A stretch of 64,000 bases of DNA from Budorcas taxicolor (lineage: Eukaryota > Chordata > Mammalia > Artiodactyla > Bovidae): assembly GCF_023091745.1 (NCBI RefSeq), contig NC_068913.1:37330501-37394500 (forward strand). The letters are read 5' to 3'. Below, piece after piece: positions 22,753 to 34,432 of this stretch; positions within the stretch are counted from its first letter, which is position 1, and each line of letters begins with the position of its first letter. A program made the translations under genes and the position numbers. A model generated the notes under the pieces. The model made no database searches. It saw only the letters and a program-made list of their open reading frames with translations, and was not told where the DNA came from.

Positions 22753-24568
22753 GAAAAGTATAGAGACCAAATCTAGAGACCTCTTTGTTTTATCTGATTA
22801 AAGGATTTTTTTTCCACACAGTCTCCAGTTTTCATGCAGGAAAGTTAATCAAAGAGGAATCATTGAATGCCTTTTTATCTTAAGTGAATAATTTGTGCTC
22901 CTTTTGGGACTTCTACACAGGTGGAACTTTTGGGGCACTCAGTCATGCCCAATAATCACTTCCCTTTTCATGGACAAATCCTTAAACAGCAAAATAATTA
23001 GCTAACTAATAATTATTATTAAACCATACAATTTCATGAATGCTATTGCTGATTGTTGAAAATGGTTAGACCACTGGTTAGCAATAGTAAATGATAACAA
23101 TAATAATTTAATGACAACTTTCTGGCAATCGTTATGCTAAAAAATTTCATGAAAAACAGTTATTTCCTTCAGGTATAAATAAAGAAACATCTATACATAG
23201 GAAACTAATTGCTTGTCAGAGTTATAAAAGACTTCATAAGAGAGAACATTTTTATTAGTCCTTAATAGATAAATGGGTATTTGCTTAGGCATCTCTTGGC
23301 AAAGGTCATTTCTGGGCAAAGCACCACCAAAAGAAAAGAGTTCTCACATATCGATTTCTGGGAGTTAGAATACCCTCATTCTAACTGACTAGATCCTCTA
23401 TTTCACTGGCTAAGTCTTGCTCTTCTTTATCATATTGACTTTTCTCCCCTTATCAGTCTTTCTTGTCTATTGAAATGTCTGTTAAATTCAGTGTCCCAAA
23501 ACAAATATCTTCTCCTTTGTTTGTCTGTTATCTCCAAATATTATTTTCACTGGGCTATAAGATTTGTAAGAACAAGGACCATAACTCTCTCACTCATTTT
23601 TATCTTTCCAGAGTCTAGTATAGACATATAGTATATGTGGAATAAGTATTTGCTGAATGAATGACTGAATATATTAGTCTGGCTTGTTAATAGGCATGTG
23701 CACTATCACCTAGTGGTATCTAGACAGAGTAGAAATAAATACTAGTTTTGCCTAAGTTTTGAAGACTTCCAAGTAAAGAGAAGTCACAGAATGATAGTGA
23801 AAGAAGTATAGATAACTGAGGCATAATAAAAAGGTATATATGAGGTTAAACAAATTGGCCCTGAATCCAAGATGCTCCACATTACTCAATTTGTGATACT
23901 AGCAGGTAATTTATTTATGCTGCTAAACCTTGAGGTCTATATTTCTAGTATTCAAATAACAATAACATCTCTTTCATAAGATCTTCACAGAGGTAGATAT
24001 AATATGAAATTACTGAAGCTATGCTTCAAGGCCTATTATTTGCACAGGTACCTTTCAAGCACTAGTTAATGAGTGTAGGACCATTATGAGTAGTTATACT
24101 ATTTGCTGTTGAAGAAAATCTGGAATGTTCCAAAACCTTACAGATTTTATATGAAAAAAATTTTAGTAGAATTTCCCATAATAATCTGCAAGGTTTATAC
24201 AACCTTGGCTATAATAAATTAGAAAGTTAAAAGGATCTTTCTTAAGTTATCAATGATAAGATACACATTCTAATAACTTTGATAGAGATAAAAAATGATT
24301 TTTTTCTGTGAAAAAAATTACCAAATTATTATTATATAAACAGGTCAAAAAGAATAATAGGAAAATGTGATTATGTGCATAGTCGGACCAGTGCTTAGAA
24401 TGCTGAATTTGGGGATTATATGCAGAAATAACTATTTAACTCATGATTATAAAAATAGATGTTAAATTAAATGAATTTAATAAACAATCATCTTATTCTC
24501 ACCAGACTAAAATTCAGTAACATCTTTCTCTTTATTTTGTTGTTTCTTCCTTTCCTAACAAATGATAC
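22753..24568. other. AT-rich DNA, no gene seen
   Basis: Apart from an L2-like remnant (23555-23668, separate entry), nothing is recognised. No reading frame of note. Confidence 0.5.
23555..23668 (+). mobile_element. L2/MIR-type 3' end remnant
   Basis: The order of an AAGATTTGTAAGAACAAGGAC block, TTTTTATCTTTCCAGAG, and the end AATAAGTATTTGCTGAATGA followed by ATGA repeats matches the shared 3' end of L2 LINEs and their partner SINEs. Confidence 0.65.
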
Positions 24569-24582
24569 TAGAGAGAACACCT

Positions 24583-24807
24583 TGAAAGTGAAACTGTTAG
24601 TCACTCAGTTGTGTCCTACTCTTTGTGACCCTATGAGCCGTAGCCTGACATGCTCCTCTGTCCATGAGATTCTCCAGATTCTCCAGGCAAGAATATTGGA
24701 GTGGGTAGACATTCTCTTCTCCAGGGGATCATCCCCTTCGAGGGACTGAACCTGCATCTCCTGCTTGGCAGGTGGGTTCTTAACTGTCTGAGCCACCAGG
24801 GAAGCCC
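24583..24807 (-). mobile_element. Bov-tA SINE
   Basis: Minus-strand SINE. The tRNA-derived head is at the right end (complement of CCACCAGGGAAGCCC, 24793-24807) and the BovB-like tail at the left (GTCACTCAGTTGTGTCC). TTCTCCAGA is locally doubled at 24670-24688. AGAGAGAACACC on the left and AGAGAGGTCACC on the right may be an aged target-site duplication. Confidence 0.9.
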
Positions 24808-27800
24808 AGAGAGGTCACCCTATGTACAATTACATTAATACATTATTAAAACAGTACAAATATTTTATTATAAAATGTATACAACTAAAGCATATTTTCT
24901 AATGATGACCAATGTTGGGATGTGAAAATTGTCCAGTTACTATCAGTCTACAATGCTGAATCAGTAATTTTACTCTAAAGAGCTGATCATGTTTGTTAGA
25001 GGAAGAAAGTGCCAACTAACCAAAACAATATGTGTATTCTATTACTCTTCCCATTTGATGTTTGACAAAATAAAATAGTGCCTACCCAAACCACAATATC
25101 AGGTTATGTATCCAACTAAGTTTTGTTTACTTGAATCGATACACAGGATTGTGCACATTTATTAGTATTACCACAGCCACACATGGTAGCCACTGAATGT
25201 ATGACATTTTTACATAGATGCATATGTTTTCAATGATGCTAAACTTAATAATTTATGTATTTTTTATATAGCCCGTGAGACTTAAAGGCAGCCAAAGAGA
25301 GCCGCATCTAGAAATGTTGCTGATGTAAACTAAATTAAGTTGAGCGTAATGTTATGCAAACAAAGTGGAAATTAAAGATAAAATATACTTATCAGATGCA
25401 ATCTTAGAACTAATCAAACACCATGGGTCACAAAGGTGAAAGACAGCATGGGCTTATATTAAATGATTAAAGGAAAATAGCTTCTGTTTAATGCTCTGGA
25501 ATAGTGTTCTCTCTTGTCTTCTAAAAACAATTACACAGCACTGAGCAGAATAACATTCTTAATTCATCTGTGAATAAACACAAACTGTGGCAGATGCTGT
25601 GGAGCCATTAATACACTGAATAATTAGAAAATAGTTACCACAGATATAGAATCTACAGGGTTAGTATTTAAAAAACAATAGACATACTCTAGAATTATAC
25701 CAAGAACAACAAAAAAAAACACTTTACCTGAAAATTATAAGTAAGCATTTTTTATTGCAATTAATATTTAGCTCACCTGATAATATATAAATGAAATGAA
25801 AAATAACATATTGGAATTTAGCAGACTATATTTTCAAAGGAATTTTAATTATTAGAGCTTAATACATCTTTGGGTACTTTCAGCATGTGTAGACATTTTC
25901 AAAAATCTGGTAAAGTCTTTTCCCATACTACAATAGCAAATAGAAACACTTTTAAATGCTTTACTATGTGTATTTATAAACTAAGCACACTATTATTTAT
26001 TAACTAACTGCTTACTGATAAAAATAAATTGTAAGAAAGACAATGACGATGACTCGTGTGCGCAACATAAGACAAATGTTACTCTTAACATCAGTACTAT
26101 AAACTGTTATAAACTGATAATTAATAACTCCTAGGATAAATCTGCAAGAATAGAAAGCAGTTCCTTTAATATTTTACAAAATAAATTTTCTTATGGGCAA
26201 AATTTAGACAAGTCATGATTCTATCTAATGCACTGTACAAACCACTACTTCATGAAGTTTAACTTAACAGATATTTTGCCTGAAATGCAATCACATTGTA
26301 TAAATTTGCTATAAATTGAGTGAAAATGATAAAATAATAGCTAAAACAAACAATAAATAGTGCATATTTTGAAAATAAAAAAATAAACTTATAGATTAGG
26401 TTTCAGAAGAAAATCTAATTATCAAACCTAAAATTTTAAAATAAAAATATTATCTTTAGCAAATGAATGAATGAAATTTACTCCAACTCTATAAATTTTT
26501 GATATTAAAATATTTTTAAACGTCTAATTACGCAATCACATGCACACATATACAATTCACAAATAGAATTTTTTTTAAAAGTTTAGCCCATAACAAAGCT
26601 GAAAAGTGAAAGAGATCACACAGATGCCATATTTCTCAGCAGAAGAAGCAATTAGCTTTGAAGTCTGTTTCAGAAAAAAAATACCTGTTGAATAGGTACA
26701 CACTGCTGTTCTAAGGCTAGGGTTTTTCCAGCAAACATGATTTTTGCTTTTTTTGAAGTGTTTTGATATTAACAATCCAATTGCTATAGGGAAGTAAATG
26801 CTTAGGCTTTATATCTTTACCTAAAAGCATGGGCCACATGAACCCTCTCCAAATGATATTGACAAAGAAAAAGGTGGAGGGAATATTGTGACTTCAATCT
26901 GGAAAAGGCCTTAAAGAGTTTAGCAAGCAGCAGTAGAGAATAGAGAATTAGAGAATAGAAATAGTTTAAACAAATGTTTAGAACTGGATCCCATTTCTCT
27001 TTATATTTTCATCCATTTTTAGGAACACATCTTAATGGCTCAGTTTTTCAGAAATTCTTTAAACTTGTTTTAAGCCTATTCATCCTCCTTGGTTAAAGAG
27101 CATTGATGACAGCTGTGTTTGAGATATTGAGCCAGGACAGTAGAGAATCATGGAATCTCCTACTTAATCTTTCTCAGCATCATAAACCTTGCTTCCCAAC
27201 ACTTATTACAGTTCCAATTTTACACTTATTTGGGGGTTAATTGGATAGTATCTATCTCTCAGCTAAACCAAGAGTTGAGAAATTATTTTAACCACCATTT
27301 ATCTTTAGGATCTGCAACACTGAGTCATAATACACATTTGATATAACATTTGATAAATGGATAAATAAATAAAAGCAGAGGCGACTCCCACAAAATATTT
27401 TGGCCTAATCCTACTGAAGATCATGATAAGCAAAAGCCTAACAGTCCTGCAGATCATATGTTGACTCATATCCTACAATATTTACAGATAAAACAAATTA
27501 GATGGAGTAATGTTCAGCATGTTAGCTTAGCAGCTTTTTTTCCCTCTGTTGTTTTAGAAAAAGTTTCCATCTCTAAATATGATCTCTCTCAAAATAATCT
27601 TTAATCTTACTGAATGTTTATATCTATTGTAGATGTGCTAGTTAACTCTTCAAAATTGTTATTAACATAAAAGAAGTCCATGATATAATTTTATTCACTC
27701 CAGACTTATGCTCTGCATCAGTTCCCTGGAATCTTTCATCATTGTACCTTTCCTGTGTGAACTCCTAATGATCCTAAAATATTTATGCACATATGGATGA

Positions 27801-28084
27801 TTTCCAATTAACTTTGGAGTATCAAACGACTGTGATGTGAGGAATTCATTAACGCATAAACTAAGTAAAAGAGGAGTAAGCATATCTTGTATAAAGTAGT
27901 TTAAAAATAAATTTTTATTTTAGAAATCATTTAGGTTATGACTATATAATTATTAACGCATGTTTTGACAGGTGCAAAACAGGGCAAAATAATAAATAGA
28001 TTATATTCCTCGGTGTAGAAATGTATGTTTTATTATCAAGAGAAAGTTTTATGAAGATATTAATTAGCATTTGCTAAGAAAGGT

Positions 28085-28240
28085 TGTGGTATGTGATAGA
28101 ATTAGCACGAAATGAATTTAGTTCAGGATCATGCAATTAGCCAATCATGCAACTTTGGGCAAGCCATCCTGACTCTCAGCTTATTGTCTGTAAATAGGTA
28201 GTTTGGATCAATAAATGACAAACCTAAAGTTACACAGTTT
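28085..28240 (+). mobile_element. MIR SINE remnant
   Basis: The block CAACTTTGGGCAAGCCATCC, then CTCAGCTTATTGTCTGTAAATAGG, resembles the MIR core, which carries the CTTGGGCAAGTCAC and CTCATCTGTAAAATGG motifs. Strongly diverged. Confidence 0.6.
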
Positions 28241-29365
28241 TCTATGGTAACCTCGGGAGTTATCATTCTACTTCTGTTATTCTTGTAAATTTTTGAATGG
28301 AGAATTTTAATACATTGTAAATAGTTTGCCAGCTTTAATAACCAAGACAAAGATTGAGAATTTCAGCACTCTTGTTATTTTAAACAAAAGACATTTTAGT
28401 TGACCTTGATGAGAGTTAAGTATGTAGACACTACATATAAAATGTTTAAAGTCTTAGCACTCAAAAACGAATCGATCATTTATTATACTGAAAAAAGTCT
28501 TAGTATACTGAATTGAATAGCTTGAGTTTTTAGAGTTAGTACTGGTTGGTAGTTTGAAACTAAAATGTTACTTGGGGGAAAAAAGGAATAAATCATTATA
28601 AACTGTCAAATGGGAAGGTGGGACGAAGAAGATAAGATAGAGAGATGGTCAATAAAGAACGATTAACTCTCTGCTTGTAAAAGCTTTCAGGTAATTGCTG
28701 AGAAACAGAGCATGTACTCAGTGGTGACATGTTCTGATGTATTTGCCTCTCCCGGCTCCTCTCTCTCCTCTTTTCAGAAGCTTCCTCTTCCTCCTTCTGA
28801 TTGACAAATGCCTAACAAGTACCTACCCAGGAGACAGAATGTATATGTAAACTATGGTGATTGCAATTTGCAGAAGGCTTTAGTACCATCATACAGGCTA
28901 TACTTATGTGTTTGTATGTGTATTTTATCCAAAATCTACACGTTTATACACTACAAAAATAAGTGGTATTCTCACAGGCTCAGTTTTACCAAAAGTCATA
29001 TCAGTAGATATATTTTGCATTTGCTCTGTTAAAGAATGTTAATACTCAGACTATTCCACACACTCATTTTAATTGATATATTTTGTTGTTACTACTATTA
29101 AGTTGAAAAGTAGACCATATATAGTGTTGATCTGGGATTAAGTGAGAGTAATAGGGTATAAAAAATTTTGATGGAGATAAAAAGACTAGTAGGGGTATAA
29201 AAGAGCCAAATGCCCCTGACTATATTCAAGTAGAATGTTCACTTAAGTTACCCTTGTCTTTGTTCAGACCGCTAACCTCTCAAAGTCTGAAACAAAATTT
29301 CCCTCTTCCAATTAACATATCTAGGTATTTGTAATGATGTGTGGATTTCCTTTGCTAGTTAAAGC

Positions 29366-29393
<28 letters not shown>
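29366..29393. repeat. (TG)14 microsatellite
   Basis: Uninterrupted TG dinucleotides, 28 bp. Confidence 0.95.
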
Positions 29394-29398
<5 letters not shown>

Positions 29399-30678
29399 GA
29401 GAGGAAGATGGTCTTTAAGTGCCTTGGCTTACTCACTTTCCATGCCATTCTTCTCTTCTCACATTTCCCAGTGGCAGTGTAGGGTGAGATGTGATGGAAT
29501 AGGTGAGAATAAAAGGAGCTTATCACTTTCTCAAGGTCAGCTCTGCTATTTCTCCAGGCTCAGATTTCTAATTTTTTGACCCTGTACAAAGGATATGTTG
29601 AATTTATATTTTGGAAAATGCCAAATAAGCAAGTAGCAAAATCAAAATTAGGCCTAACCTAAGGCCAGATAAACGTAACTGCAATTTTGAAAGACAGACT
29701 GTTCACTCTACTCTGAGGTCCATGAAAGAACCAAAAATACTTTCATCTAGCTCAGGTGGTGATGCTATGACTAATTTATTAAATTATTTTCCTTCCTATA
29801 GTGAATGGCCAATATAAAGACCTATCTTTCTTAGTTTTAGAACATGAAGACTAGCAAAGATGAATTTCATTGAGACAATCCACAAATTAAATAATTTTTT
29901 TAACACTTAAATACTGAATGTTTTCACAAAGTTAACATGATGGCCTTAATTTGTGTTTTTATTTATAAATGCAAGTACCCATTGCTTCACAAAGTCACTT
30001 AAAAAAAAGAAAATCCTTAACCTTTGGAGCTAGATATAGGGCAAAAGATCATTTCAGTTGGTAGGCAAAATAAAAATAACATTTCCAAATTCCACCTGGA
30101 TGTCTACTTTCACTGAATGTACATCTTGTTCAAGTCCTTTCTTGAAACTGAATTAGTAGCGTCTTCACTGAGTATCAGAAGAAATGTCTACGTTCTGAAA
30201 GAATAACATATTGATTTATTCTGATTTCAGCAAACCATTTTCTCTATAAGCAATCATTGTATGTTATTAAGCATATGTTCTCTGAAATATAGTGCATTGA
30301 AACATTTGTTGAAGCATCTCTTTCAACATGAGAACTGCTATTCTACCTTGTTGAAACATCTTGCATAAATAAATGCCAAGGAAGTTATAAAAGCTCTCCT
30401 CTTTTATGGAGTTTGGCTAAAGAACAATGATAAAAACTTCTGTGTATTACTAGTAATTATGTCACAAGTCACTTTAACCACGTGTAAACATATAATTAAA
30501 GAATGTGAAAAAATAAGTTTATATTTCTCAATCATAACATTCACTGTGTCTGTTCTATTATTTATGACAACTGGAAAACAATTTGCAAATTTCCAAGCTA
30601 TAAATATTGTTACTTTTGTGAGATCAAGAAATCTGTTGGTAAGGAAGTAAAGTAGAAAGAAAATTCATTTAATATGAT

Positions 30679-33059
30679 TTGTTGTTGTTCAGTTGCTCAG
30701 TCATGTCTGATTCTTTGCAACCCCATTGACTGCAGCAAGCCAGGCTTCCTTGTCCTTCACCATCTCCTGGAACTTGCTCAAACTCATGTTCATCAAGTCA
30801 GTGATGCCATCCAACCATCTCATCCTCTGTCATTCCTCCTGCCTTCAATATTTTCTATCATCAGAGTCTTTTCTAAAGAGTCGGCTCTTGGCATCAGGTG
30901 GCCAAAATACTGGAACTTCAGTTTCAGCATCAGTCCTTCCAATGAATATTCAGGATTGATTTCCTTTGGGATTGACTGGTTTGAGCTCCTTGCAGTCCAA
31001 GGGACTCTCAAGAGTCTTCTCCAACACCACAGTTCAAAAGCATCAGTTCTTCTGTGCTCAGCCTTCTTTATGGTCCAACTCACATGCATACATGACCACT
31101 AGAAAAACCACAGATTTGACTATCGGAACTTTGTTGGAAAAGCAATGTCTCTGCTTTTTAATATGCTGTCTAGGTTTGTCATGGCTTTTCTTCCAAGGAG
31201 CAAGCATCTTTTAATTTACTGGCTGCAGTCACCATCTGTGGTGATTTTGAAGCCCAAGAAAATGAAATCTGTCACCATTTCCAATGTTCCCTCATCTATT
31301 TGCCATGAAGTGATAGGACCAGATTCCATGTTCTTCGTTATTTGAATGTTGAGTTTTAAACCAGCTTTTTCACTCTTCTTTTTCACTTTCATCAAGAGGC
31401 TCTTGAGTTCTTCACTTTCTGTCATAAGGGTGGTGTCATCTGCATATCAGAGGTGATATTTCTCCCAGCAATCTTGATTCCATTCACCCAGCCCAGCATT
31501 TCATATGATGCACTCTGCATATAAGTTAAATATGCAAGGTGACAATATACAGCCTTGACATACTCCTTTCCCAATTTGGAACCAGTCCATTGTTCCATGT
31601 CCAGTTCTAAATGTTGCTTCTTGGCCTGCATACAGGTTTCTCAGGACACAGGTAAGGGGTAAGGTAGGCTGGTATTCACATCTTTTTCACAATTTTCCAC
31701 AGTTTGCTGTGATCCACACAGTCAAAGGATTTAGATTGGTCAATGAAGCAGTAGAGGCTTTTCTGGAATTCTCTTGCTTTTTCTATGATCCAACAAATGT
31801 TGGCAATTTGATCTCTGGTTCCTCTGCCTTTTCTAAATCCAGCTTGAACATCTGGAAGTTCTCGGTTCACTGTTGAAGCCTAGCTTGAAGGGTTTTGAGC
31901 ATTACTTTGCTAGCATGTGAGATGAGTGCAATTGTGTGGTAGTTGGAGCATTCTTTGGCATTGCCTTTCTTTGGGATTGGAATGAAAATTGACCTTTTCC
32001 AGTCCTGTGGTGACTGCTGAGTTTTCCACATTTGCTGCCATATTGTGTGTGGCACTTTCACAGCATCATCTTCCAGGATTTGAAATAGCTCAGGTAGAAT
32101 TTCATTATCTCCACTAGCTTTGTTCACAGTGATGCTTCCCAAGGCCCGCTTGACTTAGCATTCCAGAATGTCTGGCTGTAGGTGAGTGATCACACCATTG
32201 TGGTTATCTGAGTCATGAAGATCTTTTTTGTATAGTTCTTCTGTGTATTCTTGCCACTGTTTCTTAATATCTTCTGCTTCTGTTAGGTTCATACCATTTC
32301 TGTCCTTTATTGTGCCTATCTTTGCATGAAATGTTCCCTTGGTATCTCTCATTTGCTTGAAAAGATCTCTAGTCTTTCTCATTCTATTGTTTCCCTCTTT
32401 TTTTCTTTTTCTTTTTTTTTTTTGCATTGATCACTGAGGAAGGCTTTCTTATCTCTCCTTGCTGTTCTTTGGTACTCTGCATTTAGATGGGTATATCTTT
32501 TTTTTTCCTCCTTTGCCTTTTGCTTTTCTTCTCTTCTCGGCTATTTTTAAGGCCTCCTCAGACAACCATTGTCTTTTAGCATCTCTTTTTCTTGGGAATG
32601 GTCTTGATCACCACCTCCTGTACAATGTTATGAACCTCTATCCATAGTTCTTCAGGCACTCTATCAGCTCTAATCCCTTGAATCTATTTGTCACTTCAAC
32701 TATATAATCATAAGGGATTTGATTTAGGTCAGATCTGAATGGTCCTGTGGTTTTTACCTACTTTCTTCAATTTAAGTCTAAATTTTGCGAAAAGGAGTTC
32801 ATGATCTGTTGCATAGTAAGCTCCCAGTCTTGTTTTTGCTGACTAAAGAAAGCTTTTCCATCTTTGGCTGCAAAGAATATAATCATCTGATTTTGGTATT
32901 GACTATCTGGTGATATTCATGTGTAGAGTCTTCTCTTGTGTTGTTGGAAGACAGTGTTTGTTATGATGAGTGCATTCTCTTGGCAATACTCTGCTAGCCT
33001 TTGCTGTGCTTCATTTTTTTAATTTTTAAAATTATTTTTATTAAAATACTTTTTCCTGC
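30679..33059 (-). mobile_element. BovB LINE, long 5'-truncated copy with TSD
   Basis: A 2.4-kb minus-strand copy. The 3' end lies at 30685 and it runs through the reverse transcriptase to the endonuclease region near 33015. TTCATTTAATATGAT (30664-30678) and TTCATTTTTAATATGAT (33060-33076) flank it as a target-site duplication with a 2-base length difference. Fragments in shifting minus-strand frames include YCFIDQSKSFDCVDHSKLW (motif A), an intact TATGCAGATGAC stretch coding YADD (complement near 31435-31446), LPDVQAGFRKGRGTRDQIAN and KDRNGMNLTEAEDIKKQW. Bases 33016-33059 are AT-rich filler between BovB and the duplication. Confidence 0.93.
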
Positions 33060-33076
33060 TTCATTTTTAATATGAT

Positions 33077-33401
33077 GACAGCCTATTAATCATTAATCAT
33101 ACAAAACTTCTGCTACAACCAAAGTTATGTGGAACTAGGTATGTGCAAGGAGCATGCTTGAGTTGAACACTAAGTCTGTAGCTAAACTTTAATGACGCAC
33201 TACATAATGGACAGGGTCTTTCCCTTCCCCACTCCAGACCTGCATTCACACTTAACCACATTCTGGTATGCAAATGCCATCCAGATGATATTCTGGACTT
33301 CGCTCTCTCAAACTGCTAACATTATTTTAACCATCTGAGTATCTTCCTTTAATCTTCAGACCCTAAAGAAACCTCATTAGAATTTAAGTATATGTAACAG
33401 G
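33077..33401. other. Spacer between inverted BovB copies
   Basis: About 325 bp of non-repeat-like sequence. Nothing is recognised. Confidence 0.5.
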
Positions 33402-34432
33402 TACCAGACCACCTGACTTGCCTCTTGAGAAACCTATATGAAAGTCAGGAAGCAATAGCTAGAACTGGACATGGAACAACAGACTGGTTCCAAATAGGAA
33501 AAGGAGTACATCAAGGCTGTATACTGTCACCCTGCTTATTTAACTTATATGCAGAGTACATCATGAGAAACACTGGGCTGGAAGAAGCACAAGCTGGAAT
33601 CAAGATTGTGGGAGAAATATCAATAAGCTCAGATATGCAGATGACACCACCCTTGTGGCAGAAAGTGAAGAGGAACTAAAAAGCCTCTTGATGAAAGTGA
33701 AAGAGGAGAGTGAAAAAGTTGGCTTAAAGCTCAGCATTCAGAAAACGAAGATCATGGCATCTGATCCCATCACTTCATGGGAAATAGATGGGGAAACAGT
33801 GGAAACAGTGTCAGACTTTATTTTTTTGGGCTCCAAAATCACTGCAGATGGTGATTGCAGCCATGAAATTAAAAGACGCTTACTCCTTGGAAGAAAAGTT
33901 ATGATCAACCTAGACATTGAAAAGCAGAGACATTACTTTGCCGACTAAGGTCCGTCTAGTCAAGGCTATGTTTTTTCCAGTGGTCATGTATGGATGTGAG
34001 AGTTGGACTGTGAAGAAGGCTGAGCACCGAAGAATTGATGCTTTTGAACTGTGGTGTTGGAGAAGACGCTTGAGAGTCCCTTGGACTGCAAGGAGATCCA
34101 ACCAGTCCATTCTGAAGGAGATCAACCCTGAGACTTCTTTGGAAGGAATGATGCTAAAGCTGAAACTCCAGTACTTTGGCCACCTCATGCAAAGAGTTGA
34201 CTCATTGGAAAAGACTCTGATGCTGGGAGGGATTGCAGGCAGGAGGAGAAGGGGATGACAGAGGATGAGATGGCTGGATGGCATCACTGACTCGATGGAT
34301 GTGAGTCTGAGTGAACTCCGGGAGTTGGTAATGGACAGGGAGGCCTGGCGTGCTGTGATTCATGGGGTCGCAAATAGTCGGACACGACTGAGCGACTGAA
34401 CCGAACAGAACTGAGCGACTGAACTGAAGTGA
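33402..34432 (+). mobile_element. BovB LINE, 5'-truncated
   Basis: A + strand 3' part of BovB from the TACCAGACCACCTGAC block to the CTGAGCGACTGAACTGAA terminus. TTDWFQIGKGVHQGCILSP (motif B) is in frame at 33470-33530, and the YADD box is present at nucleotides 33632-33643 but in a shifted frame. An open stretch at 33917-34258 keeps VMYGCESWTVKKAEHRRID and FELWCWRRRLRVPWTARRSN. A short deletion near 33915 separates the frames. Confidence 0.94.

Larger units (their letters stand above)
24822..30663. other. Long AT-rich, repeat-poor stretch without gene
   Basis: Nearly 6 kb without a recognised young repeat. Reading frames are short and follow composition. A MIR remnant (28085-28240) and a TG tract (29366-29393) are listed separately. 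The lack of LINE insertions contrasts with the flanking 20 kb on either side. Confidence 0.5.

Noticed and set aside
29334..29579. 81-codon frame with a Val-Cys repeat
   Set aside because: The peptide repeat is a translation of the TG microsatellite.
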